Below, one piece after another: positions 52,700 through 63,939 of a stretch of DNA of 64,000 bases (the stretch's first letter is position 1; each line of letters opens with the position of its first letter). The DNA lies in assembly GCA_965226855.1 (NCBI GenBank), contig CBDDEE010000027.1:1-64000 (forward strand), given 5' to 3'. Source of the stretch: JAUXJB01 sp965226855 (GTDB taxonomy: Bacteria > Myxococcota_A > UBA9160 > SZUA-336). Both the position numbers and the translations under genes were made by a program. The notes beneath the pieces were generated by a model. That model was not told the DNA's origin, did no database searches, and saw only the letters and a program-made list of their open reading frames with translations.

Positions 52700-53709
52700 T
52701 GGCCACCCAGGACCCACCCCAGGACGTGACGCGGACTACGGAGCCCGAAGAGATGCCGGCTCCCGAGTTCGGCATCCACCCGCAGCCCCCTGCTGCCCGC
52801 GAGCCGGAGAAGGCGCGCTGGCAGCCCAGCAACCTGGCGCTGCGGCTCGTGACCGTCGTCTTTCTGGTGCCGCCCGTCCTCTGGATCTGCTACGTGGGCG
52901 GGCTCTGGTACGTAGGCCTGGTGGTCGTATTCAGCAGCATCGCCATCAACGAGTTCTACGGCTTCATCGCCGCAAAGGGGGGCACGCCGAACCGGCTGCT
53001 CGGCACGCTCGCGGCCGCGGCTCTGCCGCTGATCGTGTACGTGGGCGACGCCTTCCTCGCCACGAGCTTCATGACGGCCGTGCTGCTCACGGTGATGCTT
53101 CTGCAGCTGACCCACGCGCAGATCCGCGAGGCGATGATGAGCATCTCGGCCACCTTCTTCGGCGTCTTCTACGTGGGCTGGCTGCTCGCGCATGCCGTCT
53201 CCGTGCGTTTCATCGCCAAGGACCTGTCGAGCCGTTACCCGACGCTGGAGTTCGACCCGGAGCTTGGCTTCTTCTTCATCATCTTCTGTCTGGTGGCAGC
53301 GGTCCTCTCCGACACCGGGGCCTACTTCGTCGGGCGCAAGCTCGGACGCCGCAAGCTCGCTCCCGCCATCAGTCCGAACAAGACGCTCGAGGGCGCGCTC
53401 GGCGGAGTCCTGGCCGGCACGCTCTGCTGCCTCCTGACCAAGTTCGTCTTCGATGAGATCATTCCGGGAAGGCTCTCCAGCGACCTGACCTACACCGCTG
53501 CGGGCCTGTTCGGCGCAGTCCTCGCCGTCGTCGCAGTGCTGGGCGATCTGGTCGAGTCCGTGCTGAAACGCGACGCGCATCTGAAGGATGCGGGAAGCAT
53601 CTTGCCAGGAGTAGGTGGCGTGCTGGATCGCGTCGACTCCGCACTGCTGGTGATCCCCGTCATGTATTACATGCTTCTGGCCTATTACTATCTGCGCCAT
53701 GGCGTGTAG
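52699..53709 (+). CDS. cdsA: Phosphatidate cytidylyltransferase
   Basis: A 336-residue inner-membrane enzyme making CDP-diacylglycerol from phosphatidate and CTP. Residues 1-45 are a hydrophilic leader; about eight membrane helices follow. The CDS signature is present as SDTGAYFVGRKLGRRKLAPA, ISPNKTLEGALGG, and the late GDLVESVLKRDAHLKDAGSI and PGVGGVLDRVDS. The ATG at 52699 overlaps the dut stop. A longer upstream frame lies inside the M16 and dut genes. Repeat R5 lies 6 bases after its stop. Confidence 0.94.
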   Translation: MATQDPPQDVTRTTEPEEMPAPEFGIHPQPPAAREPEKARWQPSNLALRLVTVVFLVPPVLWICYVGGLWYVGLVVVFSSIAINEFYGFIAAKGGTPNRLLGTLAAAALPLIVYVGDAFLATSFMTAVLLTVMLLQLTHAQIREAMMSISATFFGVFYVGWLLAHAVSVRFIAKDLSSRYPTLEFDPELGFFFIIFCLVAAVLSDTGAYFVGRKLGRRKLAPAISPNKTLEGALGGVLAGTLCCLLTKFVFDEIIPGRLSSDLTYTAAGLFGAVLAVVAVLGDLVESVLKRDAHLKDAGSILPGVGGVLDRVDSALLVIPVMYYMLLAYYYLRHGV

Positions 53710-53715
53710 AACTAC

Positions 53716-53808
53716 ATGTGGGACCTGCGCGCGGGCGGCCGCGCGCTTCCCTCCTCCGCTCAGGGCTACGCCCTTCGCTGCGCGCGCCGCTTGCGCGGCG
53801 CTTGCAAG
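53716..53808 (+). repeat. Multi-hairpin repeat R5
   Basis: Begins ATGTGGGACCTGCGCGCGG. Hairpin 1 has arms GCGCGCGG/CCGCGCGC around GCGG, where R1 and R3 have GGCCGCGG/CCGCGGCC; hairpin 2 is AGGGC TAC GCCCT; hairpin 3 is CGCCGC TTGC GCGGCG, then CTTGC. It lies between cdsA and purB, same orientation as cdsA. It lacks the CTAG start. Confidence 0.8.
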
Positions 53809-53844
53809 GGTGCCGAGCGCGGCAAGGGGTTGGAGGGGAGACGG

Positions 53845-55152
53845 GTGATCTCTCGCTACACGCGGCCCGAGATGGAGGTGCTCTGGTCCGATGCGCATCG
53901 GTACGAGCTCTGGACCCGGATCGAGGTCGCGGTCTGTCGGGCGCTGGTGGAGCGCGGGGAGATTCCGCGCCGGGCGTTCGAGACGATCGAGGCGCGTGCG
54001 AAGGTGGATCCAGAGCGCGTGGCCGAGATCGAGGCGCGGGTCCATCACGACGTGAACGCCTACCTAGACGCTTTGGCCGAGGAGATCGGTCCGGCCGCCC
54101 GCTACGTGCATCTGGGCCTCACGTCCTCCGACGTGCTCGACACGTGCCTCGCTCTGCAGCTGCGCGACGCGGCGGACCTCGTTCTCGAGCAGAGTCGCAG
54201 AGTCCTCGAAGCGTTGCGGGCTCGAGCGCTCGAGCACAAGCGCACGGTCTGCGTCGGTCGAACCCATGGAATCTTCGCGGAGCCGACGACCTTCGGGCTG
54301 AAGCTGCTCTACGGTTTCGACGAGATGCGGCGCAACCACGCTCGCCTGGAGCGTGCCCGCGAGGCCATCGCCGTGGGCAAGGCCTCTGGCGCGGTCGGCA
54401 CTTTCGCCCACCTGAGTCCGGAAGTGGAGGCTGCTGTCATGGCAGAGCTGGGACTCGCTCCCGCCGCCATCTCGACGCAGATCGTCTCGCGCGATCGCCA
54501 TGCCGAGCTGGTCAATGCGCTCGCTCAAACGGCGACGGGAGTCGAGCGAATCGCCGTGGAGATGCGCCACCTCGCCCGGACCGAGGTAGGGGAGGTCCAG
54601 GAGTTCTTCGGCAGCGAGCAGAAGGGAAGCTCGGCCATGCCGCACAAGCGCAACCCCTGGCGCTTCGAGACGCTTGCGGGGCTGGCGCGCGTGGTGCGGG
54701 GCTACGCCGGTGCGACGCTCGAGAACTCTGTGCTTTGGCACGAGCGCGACATCTCGAACAGCTCCGTCGAGCGCATCATCGGACCGGACGCGACGGCGAC
54801 CGTGCACTTCATGCTGCACCGCCTCGCCGAGCTCATCGAGGGGCTCGTGGTGTTCCCGGAGCAGATGCGCAGCCACCTGGATGCCAGCCGGGGCCTCGTC
54901 TACTCCGGCGCGGTCCTGCTCGCGCTCTTGCGTCACGGGCTCTCCCGGCAGGAGGCCTATCGCCTCGTCCAGGGGCACGCGCTCGCTACCTGGGACGAGG
55001 GCGGCCACCTCTATGACCGCCTGCAGGCCGATGAGGAGCTGGGGAAGCTGCTCGAGCCGGACGAGCTCGCGGAGTGCTTCGACCTCGAGCGGCACCTGAA
55101 GCACGTCGACGTGATCTTCGAGCGTGTCCTCGACGAGGCCCCAGGATCTTGA
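53845..55152 (+). CDS. purB: Adenylosuccinate lyase
   Basis: A 435-residue lyase acting twice in purine synthesis (SAICAR to AICAR, adenylosuccinate to AMP). It begins ISRYTRPEMEVLWSDAHRYE, has VHLGLTSSDVLDT, VGRTHGIFAEPTT and the fumarase/aspartase signature SSAMPHKRNPW. The GTG at 53845 follows GGAGGGGAG; the frame is open upstream only because it crosses repeat R5. The stop overlaps purS as TTGA. Confidence 0.95.
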   Translation: MISRYTRPEMEVLWSDAHRYELWTRIEVAVCRALVERGEIPRRAFETIEARAKVDPERVAEIEARVHHDVNAYLDALAEEIGPAARYVHLGLTSSDVLDTCLALQLRDAADLVLEQSRRVLEALRARALEHKRTVCVGRTHGIFAEPTTFGLKLLYGFDEMRRNHARLERAREAIAVGKASGAVGTFAHLSPEVEAAVMAELGLAPAAISTQIVSRDRHAELVNALAQTATGVERIAVEMRHLARTEVGEVQEFFGSEQKGSSAMPHKRNPWRFETLAGLARVVRGYAGATLENSVLWHERDISNSSVERIIGPDATATVHFMLHRLAELIEGLVVFPEQMRSHLDASRGLVYSGAVLLALLRHGLSRQEAYRLVQGHALATWDEGGHLYDRLQADEELGKLLEPDELAECFDLERHLKHVDVIFERVLDEAPGS

Positions 55153-55388
55153 GGGTCACCGTTCTCGTTACCTTGAAGCCTGGCGTACTGGACGCGGAGG
55201 GCAGACAGGTCAAGCGCGCACTCCGGGAGCTCGGCTACGAGCAGGTTGCCGAGGTGCGGACCGGTAAGGTGGTTCACCTGGACCTGGACGCGGCAGACGC
55301 CGATCAGGCCCGGCAGCTGGCTGAGGAGATGTGCGAGAAGCTCCTCGCGAACCCCGTGATCGAGCAATACGAGATCCGTGTCTCATAA
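55149..55388 (+). CDS. purS: Phosphoribosylformylglycinamidine synthase subunit PurS
   Basis: A 79-residue protein that bridges PurQ and small-type PurL. VLVTLKPGVLDAEGRQVKRA, LRELGYEQVAEVRTGKVVHL and the CEKLLANPVIEQYEI end match PurS throughout. TTG start overlaps the purB stop. purQ and purL follow 740 bases later, after R6 and a minus-strand gene. Confidence 0.93.
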   Translation: MRVTVLVTLKPGVLDAEGRQVKRALRELGYEQVAEVRTGKVVHLDLDAADADQARQLAEEMCEKLLANPVIEQYEIRVS

Positions 55389-55396
55389 CCCCCTTG

Positions 55397-55491
55397 GCAA
55401 GCGCCTCGAACGCGGCGCGCGCAGCGAAGGGCGGAGCCCTGAGCGGAGGTAGGTGGCCGCGGCCGCCCGCGGCCGGGTCCCACAAGGCTAG
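55397..55491 (-). repeat. Multi-hairpin repeat R6
   Basis: On the minus strand it begins CTAGCCTTGTGGGACCCGG, whose TAG is the stop of the gene at 55488-55997. Hairpin 1 has arms GGCCGCGG/CCGCGGCC around GCGG; hairpin 2 is AGGGCTCCGCCCT; the third block is weaker than in other copies, then GCTTGC. It fills the gap to purS. Confidence 0.82.
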
Positions 55492-55997
55492 GACGTGAAC
55501 TGGTGGCGGCGAGGGTGCCAGATCAGCTGGGCGAAGGGCGCGGGCTCGTTCAGGGCAAGCGCCAGGGTGTTCGCGAGGTAGCGCGTTCGCCCGCTCAGAA
55601 AGGGCCATAGCGCGTCTTCCAGCTGCGGCACGCCGACGCGCCAGCGCTCGACCGGATGGTGAGCGGCGGCGTCGAACAGCCGCGTCAGCAAGCGCCGCTC
55701 GCTCGTCAGGCTGGCAACGAAGCTGCCAACTCCGACGGCCGTCCTCCCCCACGCCGTCCACGGCTCCACATGCAGCTCGAGACGCAGCGTGTGCTCCAGG
55801 ATGTCCTGGAGCTCGGCCTCGATCTGGGCGAGCTCCGCCCAGCTGCGGCTACTCAACAACGAGGGCCGTGCGCGCGAGCGCAGCCCGAAGACGCGGGCAT
55901 TGCGGGCGACGCCGCGCAGCTCGCGGCGCAGGAGCGCGATAATCTCTTCGTAGCCGAGGTCTCGCACCTCCACCCGCCGTTCCGAGTCGTCCCTCAT
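55488..55997 (-). CDS. Protein of unknown function, 169 residues
   Basis: I do not recognise a family. It is a soluble, charged protein starting MRDDSERRVEVRDLGYEEII, with mixed helical sequence, three tryptophans near the middle and end (EPWTAWGRT, ERWRVGVPQLEDALWPF) and no signal peptide or cysteine. The ATG at 55997 was chosen because the longer frame overlaps purQ on the other strand. It lies between purS and purQ on the opposite strand, divergent from purQ, and ends at the CTAG of R6. Coding potential is supported by a clean frame with host-like composition. Confidence 0.6.
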   Translation of the reverse strand: MRDDSERRVEVRDLGYEEIIALLRRELRGVARNARVFGLRSRARPSLLSSRSWAELAQIEAELQDILEHTLRLELHVEPWTAWGRTAVGVGSFVASLTSERRLLTRLFDAAAHHPVERWRVGVPQLEDALWPFLSGRTRYLANTLALALNEPAPFAQLIWHPRRHQFTS

Positions 55998-56129
55998 GCG
56001 TCCAAGTCTACCGCGACGCGCGTTGAAACTCAGGGGAGTGGCTGGCACACTCCCGCCGTACCCGTTCCGAGAGGGGGAGCAGCGAGCCCCCGCCGCCTGC
56101 AACCATCCCTCCTGACCCCGACGAGCCGC

Positions 56130-56822
56130 GTGACGACGCAAGCCCAGCCCGAGACGCCGCCCCGAACGCAGGGACCCCGCATCGGGGTGGTGGTGTTCCC
56201 GGGCTCCAACGACGACCGCGACATGGCCGGTGCCCTCTCTCGGGTTGGCGCCTGCATCGAGATGGTATGGCACAAGGACCGACGCCTCCCGGAGAGCCTC
56301 GACGGTATCGCGGTCCCGGGCGGCTTCTCGTACGGAGACTACCTGCGCGCGGGTGCCATGGCGCGCTTCTCTCCCGTCATGCGGGCGGTGGCTCTCCTTG
56401 CGGAGTCGGGGCGGCCCGTGCTCGGGGTGTGCAACGGCTTCCAGGTGCTCTGCGAGGCGGGCCTGCTGCCGGGCGCGTTGGTGCGAAACCGCGATCTCTA
56501 CTTCGTGTGTCGCGACGTGGAGCTCCAGATCGACGACCCGGGTCGGCTGGGTGCCGAGCTCGACCGGGGCGCGTCACTCTCGATGCCGATTAAGCACGGG
56601 CAGGGAGCGTACGTCCCGGACCCCTCAGAACCTCCACGCGTCGCGTTCCGCTACGTGGGCGCAAACCCGAACGGTGCCGTTGACGACATCGCAGGCGTCA
56701 CGAACAAGGCGGGGAACGTCCTGGGACTGATGCCGCACCCGGAGCACGCGGTGGATCCCCTACTCGGCAGCTCCGATGGTGCCGATCTGCTGCGCTCGTT
56801 CCTGCGGAGCTGCAGCGCGTGA
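56130..56822 (+). CDS. purQ: FGAM synthase, glutaminase subunit PurQ
   Basis: A 230-residue class I glutamine amidotransferase supplying ammonia to PurL. It has IGVVVFPGSNDDRDMAGAL, VPGGFSYGDYLRAGAMA, the nucleophilic cysteine in GVCNGFQVLCEAGLLPGAL and the catalytic HPE in GLMPHPEHAVDPLLG. The GTG at 56130 gives a short leader; no strong ribosome site is visible. It overlaps purL by GTGA. Confidence 0.95.
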   Translation: MTTQAQPETPPRTQGPRIGVVVFPGSNDDRDMAGALSRVGACIEMVWHKDRRLPESLDGIAVPGGFSYGDYLRAGAMARFSPVMRAVALLAESGRPVLGVCNGFQVLCEAGLLPGALVRNRDLYFVCRDVELQIDDPGRLGAELDRGASLSMPIKHGQGAYVPDPSEPPRVAFRYVGANPNGAVDDIAGVTNKAGNVLGLMPHPEHAVDPLLGSSDGADLLRSFLRSCSA

Positions 56823-59025
56823 GGGAGCCCGTGGTCAACCTGGCGCTCGCGCGCGAGCACGGCCTGAGCGGCGCGGAATGGGAGCGCCTCCTCGAGCTCC
56901 TAGGGCGCGACCCGACCTATCCGGAGCTTGGGATCTTCTCGGTCATGTGGTCCGAGCACTGCTCCTACAAGTCCAGCAAGCGCCACCTCGAGAGCTTGCC
57001 GACGGAGGCAGCGTGGGTGCTGCACGGCCCGGGCGAGAACGCGGGTGTCGTCGACATCGGTGAGGGTCTGGCCGCCGTCTTCAAGATCGAGAGCCACAAC
57101 CATCCGTCCTATATTGAGCCGCACGGCGGCGCGGCCACCGGCGTCGGCGGCATCCTGAGGGACATCTTTACCATGGGAGCGCGGCCTCTCGCGAGTCTGA
57201 ACTCGCTGCGCTTTGGCGGGCTCGACGATCCTCATCAGCGTTACCTGGTGCGCGGGGTCGTGGCTGGCATCGGCGACTACGGCAACTGCTTCGGCTGCGC
57301 CACCGTCGGTGGCGAGATCGGCTTTCACCCCGGCTATGCGGGCAACATCCTCGTGAACGCGATGAATGTCGGGATCGCGCCGCTCGAAGGGATCTTCCTC
57401 GCTAAGGCGAGCGGGCCAGGCAATCCCGTCATCTACGTCGGCTCGCGTACCGGTAGGGATGGCATCCACGGCGCCAGCCTGCTGGCGTCGAGCGAGTTTG
57501 ATGAGGACACGGACTCCATGCGCCCGACCGTGCAGCTCGGCGACCCGTTCGCTGAGAAGCTGCTGCTCGAAGCCTGTCTCGAGGTCATGGCGACAGGCGC
57601 CGTCGTCGGCATTCAGGACATGGGGGCCGCAGGTCTCACGTGCTCGAGCTTCGAGATGGCGTCCAGCGCGGGGACCGGAATCGAGATGGACCTGGACCTG
57701 GTGCCGCAGCGAGAGGAGGGTATGAGCCCCTACGAGCTGCTCCTCTCGGAGTCGCAAGAGCGTATGCTGCTGGTGTCGGAGGCTGGCCGCGAGGCTGAGG
57801 TGCTCGGCGTCTTCGCGAAGTGGGATCTCGAGGCCGTCGTCGTGGGGAAGGTAACGGACACCGGCCGCATGCAGGTGCGCTGGCGGCAATCCCTCGTCGT
57901 CGATATTCCCGTCGACCCGATTGCTCGCAGCGCCCCGGTCTACGACCGTCCGGTCGCGCGCCCCTCCGATCTGGACGAGCGCCGCAAGCTGGATGTGGCC
58001 GCGCTCCCGGCCGAGGCCGATCCTTCGGGCGCCCTGCTCGAGCTGCTCCGCTCCCCGAACCTCTGCTCCCGCGAGTGGGTCTACCAGCAGTACGACCAGA
58101 TCGTGCAGTCGAGCACCGTGCTGCGTCCGGGTGGGGACGCCGCGGTGGTCCGGGTTCCGGGTACGAACCGTGGTATTGCGCTCTCCACGGACTGCAACCC
58201 GCGCTACTGCTCGCTGGATCCCTACCTGGGGGCGCAGCTCGCGGTGGCAGAGGCGGCGCGCAATGTCGCGGTGACCGGCGCGCGTCCGTATGCAGTCACG
58301 AACTGCCTCAACTTCGGGAATCCCGAGCGGCCGGAGTCAATGTGGGAGTTCGCAGAGAGCGTGCGCGGAATGGGCGCGGCCTGTCGCGCGCTCGGCGTCC
58401 CGATCGTCTCGGGGAATGTGAGCTTCTACAACGAGACGACCGGACAGGGCTCGATCCCCCCCACTCCCACGATCGGCATGCTGGGGCTGCTCGACGACGT
58501 GACCCGTGCGGTTGCGGCCGCCTTCCAGTCGGAGGGCGACTGCATCGTGCTCCTCGGTGAGAACCTGGGGGAGCTCGGCGCGTCCGAGTACCTGGCGGTG
58601 CGGCACGGCCTGGAGCGCGGCACCCCTCCAGTGCTCGATCTGGATGCGGAGGTGCGGCTGCACGAGCTCCTGCGAGACGCTGCCACGAACGGATTGTTGC
58701 GCTCAGCGCACGATGCGTCCGACGGCGGGCTCGCAGTCAGCCTGGCCGAGTGTGCGCTGCGCTCATCAGTGGGACTGCGTGCCGAGCTGCCCGGCTCGGA
58801 TCTCCGACCCGAGGCCGCGCTGTTCGGGGAGTCCGCTTCGCGTGCTGTGGTGAGCTGTCGGCAGGCGGAGCGGGGCGAGCTGCTCGCGCTGGCCGAACGC
58901 TCGGGCGTTCCCGCGCGTGTGATCGGCGAAACCGGTGGAGAGCGCATTCGCATCGCGCCAGGTGTCGACGTGGCGCTCTCAGAAGCGCACGATGTATGGG
59001 CTGTGACTCTGCCGAAGGCGCTGGA

Positions 59026-59029
<4 letters not shown>
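56819..59029 (+). CDS. purL: FGAM synthase, small-type PurL
   Basis: A 736-residue ATP-dependent synthase of the small PurL type that needs PurS and PurQ. It shows FSVMWSEHCSYKSSKRHL, FKIESHNHPSYIEPHGGAAT, VGGEIGFHPGYAGNILVN and SNPCYCSLDP-like TDCNPRYCSLDPYLGAQLAV. Full length for the type. Start GTG overlaps purQ; the stop overlaps purF as ATGA. Confidence 0.96.
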
Positions 59030-60476
<1,447 letters not shown>

Positions 60477-60480
<4 letters not shown>

Positions 60481-61514
60481 GTGCCTAAGAGCTTGATGTC
60501 GGCGTCCATCATGATCTGGACCAGCTCGGCGAAGCGTACCCTGGGAGCCCACCCGAGCTTCTCCTTGGCCTTGCTCGCATCCCCCAGCAAGGAGTCGACC
60601 TCTGCAGGGCGGTAGAAGGCCGGATCGATTTCGACCATCACCTCGCCACTCCTCGCATCGCGGCCCACCTCCGCAACGCCCTCGCCCTCCCACTCGAGCT
60701 CGTAGTCGACGCAGGCGGCGGCAGTCTCGATCAGCTCCCGCACAGAGTGGTTCTCGCCGGTCGCCGCGATGTAGTCGTCGGGACTGTCCTGTTGCAGCAT
60801 CCGCCACATCATCTCGACGTACTCCGGCGCGTAGCCCCAGTCCCGCACGGCCTCGAGGTTGCCGACCCGCAGGGGCCCCGTCCCGCGCAGCTTGAGCCTG
60901 GCCAGCCCGCTCGTCACCTTGCGGCTGATGAAGTTCTCGCCCCGCCGCGGTGACTCGTGGTTGAACAGGATCCCGTTGCTGGCGTGCATGTCGTATGCCT
61001 CGCGGTAGTTCCGCACGATCCAGTAGGCGTATAGCTTGGAGGCGGCGTAGGGTGAGCGAGGGTGGAAGGGCGTGGTCTCTCGCTGCGGGATCTCGGATGC
61101 CGCCCCGAAGAGCTCCGAGGTCGAGGCCTGGTAGAAGCGTGTGTCCAGGCCGTTGCTCCGGATCGCCTCGAGCAGGCGCAGCGTGCCCGTGGCGTCGACG
61201 TCGCTCGTGTACTCGGGCTGCTGGAACGAGATGGCCACGTGGCTCTGCGCAGCCAGGTTGTAGACCTCGTCGGGACGTACCAGCGCGATGATCCGGTTCA
61301 GGCTGCTGGAGTCGCCGAGATCGCCGTAGTGCAGCTCGAAGACCTTTCCCTCCCGCTGCGCGCTCTCGCGCGCGAGCTCGATGCGCTCGCGGTTCCACGT
61401 CGAGGTGCGGCGGGCGACGCCATGCACCTGATAGCCCTTCTCGAGCAGCAGCTCTGCGAGATATGAACCGTCCTGCCCCGTCACGCCCGTGATCAGGGCG
61501 ATTTTCCCCGGCAT
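60477..61514 (-). CDS. gmd: GDP-mannose 4,6-dehydratase
   Basis: A 345-residue short-chain dehydrogenase converting GDP-mannose to GDP-4-keto-6-deoxymannose, precursor of fucose, rhamnose or perosamine in surface polysaccharides. ALITGVTGQDGSYLAELLLE is the NADP loop, GVARRTSTWNRERI is typical of Gmd, catalytic Y156 and K160 are in SPYAASKLYAYWI, and GILFNHESPRRGENFISRKV follows. It is divergent from gmhB, and both point to envelope sugar synthesis. Confidence 0.94.
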
Positions 61515-61618
61515 CCGGTGCTCCCTGGAGAATCCGCTCTCCGGATCGTGCCCTATTGTCGGGGGGGCGTCACGCCACGCTTGCGGTCCGGACCCGCCCC
61601 GGACGAGACTGGTCGAGG

Positions 61619-62158
61619 GTGACTCGCTTCATCTTCCTCGATCGGGACGGCACGCTCGTGCGCGACGCCGGCTACGTGCACCGGCTGGATGACTACGAGC
61701 TCCTGCCGGGCGTGGTTGCGGGGCTGCGAAAGCTCACGCGAGCCGGCTATCGCCTGGCGATCGTGACCAATCAGAGCGGCATCGGGCGTGGCTACTACGA
61801 CGTGGCCGCCTTCGAGCGATTTCAGGCACGCCTCGTGGGCGAGCTGGCCTCCGTGGGGCTCTTGGTGGAGCGGTCCTATCACTGCCCGCACCGGCCCGAC
61901 GAGGGCTGCGCCTGCCGCAAGCCGGCGCCCGGGTTGCTCGAGCGCGCACGTGACGAGCTGGGGGCCGATCTGCCCACAAGCTGGGTCATTGGAGATGGCG
62001 AGGCGGACGTGGAGCTGGCCGTGCGGGCGGGCTGTCGCGGCGCAGTCCTGCTCCGCTCCTCCGACACCAATCCGCTCACAAGAAGAGTGCCGTCCGCGCC
62101 CGATCTCGACGCCGCGGCCGACATCGTGCTGGCGGATCCGCTCGCCGACCGAGGCTAG
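61619..62158 (+). CDS. gmhB: Heptose-1,7-bisphosphate 7-phosphatase (GmhB family)
   Basis: A 179-residue HAD phosphatase of the GmhB/HisB-N type, removing the C7 phosphate in ADP-heptose synthesis for LPS core. Nucleophile motif is FLDRDGTLV; VTNQSGIGRGYY follows; the zinc loop CPHRPDEGCACRKP separates this family from other HAD enzymes; motif IV is VIGDGEADVELA. Start GTG at 61619 follows GTCGAGG. Other GmhB-like enzymes act on histidinol phosphate, so the exact substrate is probable rather than certain. Its stop shares CTAG with the convergent nadB. Confidence 0.9.
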   Translation: MTRFIFLDRDGTLVRDAGYVHRLDDYELLPGVVAGLRKLTRAGYRLAIVTNQSGIGRGYYDVAAFERFQARLVGELASVGLLVERSYHCPHRPDEGCACRKPAPGLLERARDELGADLPTSWVIGDGEADVELAVRAGCRGAVLLRSSDTNPLTRRVPSAPDLDAAADIVLADPLADRG

Positions 62159-63753
62159 GCCGGGGCCGCGCTACGCTTGAGCACCGTATTGCGGGCGACC
62201 TCCGCCGTCTCGGGATAGTCGACCGTGTAGTGCAGGCCGCGCGTCTCCTGGCGTCGAAACGCGCTCTCGATGATCAGCTCCGCGACGGTCGCGAGATTTC
62301 GCAGCTCCACCAGGCCTGGGGTCAGCGTGAAGTCCCAGTAGTATTCCCGGATCTCCTGCTGCAAGAGCTCGATCCTGCGCCGGGCACGGGCCAGGCGCTT
62401 GTTGCTGCGCACGATGCCCACGTAGTTCCACATCATGCGCCTGATTTCGTCCCAGTTTGCGTTCACGAGAACGGCTTCTGTTGGATCGCTCGCTCGTCCG
62501 GGATCCCAGCGGGGCAGGGCCGGCAGTGGCTCGAGGTCCTCCCCACTGCGCGTGATCACTTCGGCGGCGGCCGCACGAGCGAACACGACCCCCTCGAGTA
62601 GCGAGTTCGAGGCCAGGCGGTTCGCCCCATGAAGGCCGGTGCAGGTCACCTCGCCCGCGGCGAACAGGTTGCGGATGTCCGTCTCGCCGCGCAGGTTGGT
62701 GCGGACACCGCCGCACGCATAGTGTGCGGCCGGGACCACGGGAATCGGCTGCTTCGCCAGGTCGAAGCCGAACTCCGCGCAGCGCTCCGAGATGTTCGGA
62801 AAGCGCGAGCGGATGAAGGCTGGGTCCACCGACGTGCAGTCGAGATAGACGCAGTCGTCTCCCGAACGCTTGAGCTCGAAGTCGATCGCCCGCGCGACGA
62901 CGTCGCGCGGTGCGAGATCCGCGCGTTCGTCGTAACTGGGCATGAAACGCTCGCCCGCTCTTGTGCGCAGAATTCCGCCCTCTCCGCGGACAGCCTCGCT
63001 GATCAGGAAGGAGCGGGCCTCGGGGTGATAGAGGCAGGTCGGGTGGAACTGGTAGAACTCCATGTTCGCGATGCTCGCGCCCGCGCGGTACGCCATCGCG
63101 ACCCCATCGCCCGAGGCGATGTCTGGATTGCTTGTGTACACGTAGACCTTGCCGCAGCCGCCGGTGGCAAGGAACACGATCGGAGCCCGGAAGGTGGAGA
63201 TCTCGCTGCTGTCCTCATCGAGGATGTAGGCGCCGAGCACTCGCGCGGAGTTCGGGAGCCCGAGCGTCCTCGTCGTGAGTAGATCCACGGCGATGGAGTT
63301 CGCAACGACGTGGATGTTCGGGTGTGTCTCGCAGCGCTCCACCAGCACCCGCTCGATCTCTTGCCCGGTGAAGTCCGCGGCGTGTAGCACCCGCCGGTGA
63401 GAGTGGCCTCCCTCTCGACCCAGGTCGTAGCCGGGCCCACCCTCGCTTGGGTCGAAGCGGACGCCGAGGTCGATCAGGCTGCGGACCGCTTCCGGCCCGC
63501 GTTCGACCACGAAGCGCACGACTTCTTCGTCGCAGAGCCCCGCGCCCGCCTCCAGTGTGTCGCGAACGTGCGCCTCGAACGAGTCCCCGGCGTCGATCAC
63601 AGCGGCGATGCCGCCCTGGGCGTAGTTCGTCGCGGATTCCGCGGTCCCCTTCTTCGTGACTACGACCACGGAGCCGTGCTCTGCCACGCGCAGTGCGAAG
63701 CTCAGCCCCGCAATCCCGCTGCCGAGCACCAGAAAGCGACTCTCGACTTCCAT
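62155..63753 (-). CDS. nadB: L-aspartate oxidase
   Basis: A 532-residue FAD enzyme making iminoaspartate, the first step of NAD synthesis from aspartate. It has the FAD loop FLVLGSGIAGLSFALRVAE, NYAQGGIAAV, EGGHSHRRVLHAADFTGQEI, MEFYQFHPTCLYHPEA and the late ACGGVRTNLRGETDIRNLFA, GEVTCTGLHGANRLASNSLL. The C-terminal helical domain ends in the usual place. nadA and nadC are not in the window. The family also includes succinate dehydrogenase flavoproteins, but these motifs favour NadB. Confidence 0.94.
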   Translation of the reverse strand: MEVESRFLVLGSGIAGLSFALRVAEHGSVVVVTKKGTAESATNYAQGGIAAVIDAGDSFEAHVRDTLEAGAGLCDEEVVRFVVERGPEAVRSLIDLGVRFDPSEGGPGYDLGREGGHSHRRVLHAADFTGQEIERVLVERCETHPNIHVVANSIAVDLLTTRTLGLPNSARVLGAYILDEDSSEISTFRAPIVFLATGGCGKVYVYTSNPDIASGDGVAMAYRAGASIANMEFYQFHPTCLYHPEARSFLISEAVRGEGGILRTRAGERFMPSYDERADLAPRDVVARAIDFELKRSGDDCVYLDCTSVDPAFIRSRFPNISERCAEFGFDLAKQPIPVVPAAHYACGGVRTNLRGETDIRNLFAAGEVTCTGLHGANRLASNSLLEGVVFARAAAAEVITRSGEDLEPLPALPRWDPGRASDPTEAVLVNANWDEIRRMMWNYVGIVRSNKRLARARRRIELLQQEIREYYWDFTLTPGLVELRNLATVAELIIESAFRRQETRGLHYTVDYPETAEVARNTVLKRSAAPA

Positions 63754-63939
63754 GGGACCGGCAGTCTACGCCGCTGTCGGAGCGTGAGCCAGGCAGGGCG
63801 CAGGAGTGGGCCCCAAGCTGTCGGACTTGTTGCCGATCGAGTCTGGGGGTAGGGGTCAACCCGCTGCTCGTGTGCGCCGATAGAGAGTAGTGAGCCGAGG
63901 CGGGCCTGGGTTCCCGTGTGCTCGCGAGGGAGTGTCTTG

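Noticed and set aside
53716..53844. An N-terminal extension of PurB.
   Set aside because: It is translated repeat R5; GTG at 53845 has a strong ribosome site and homology starts there.
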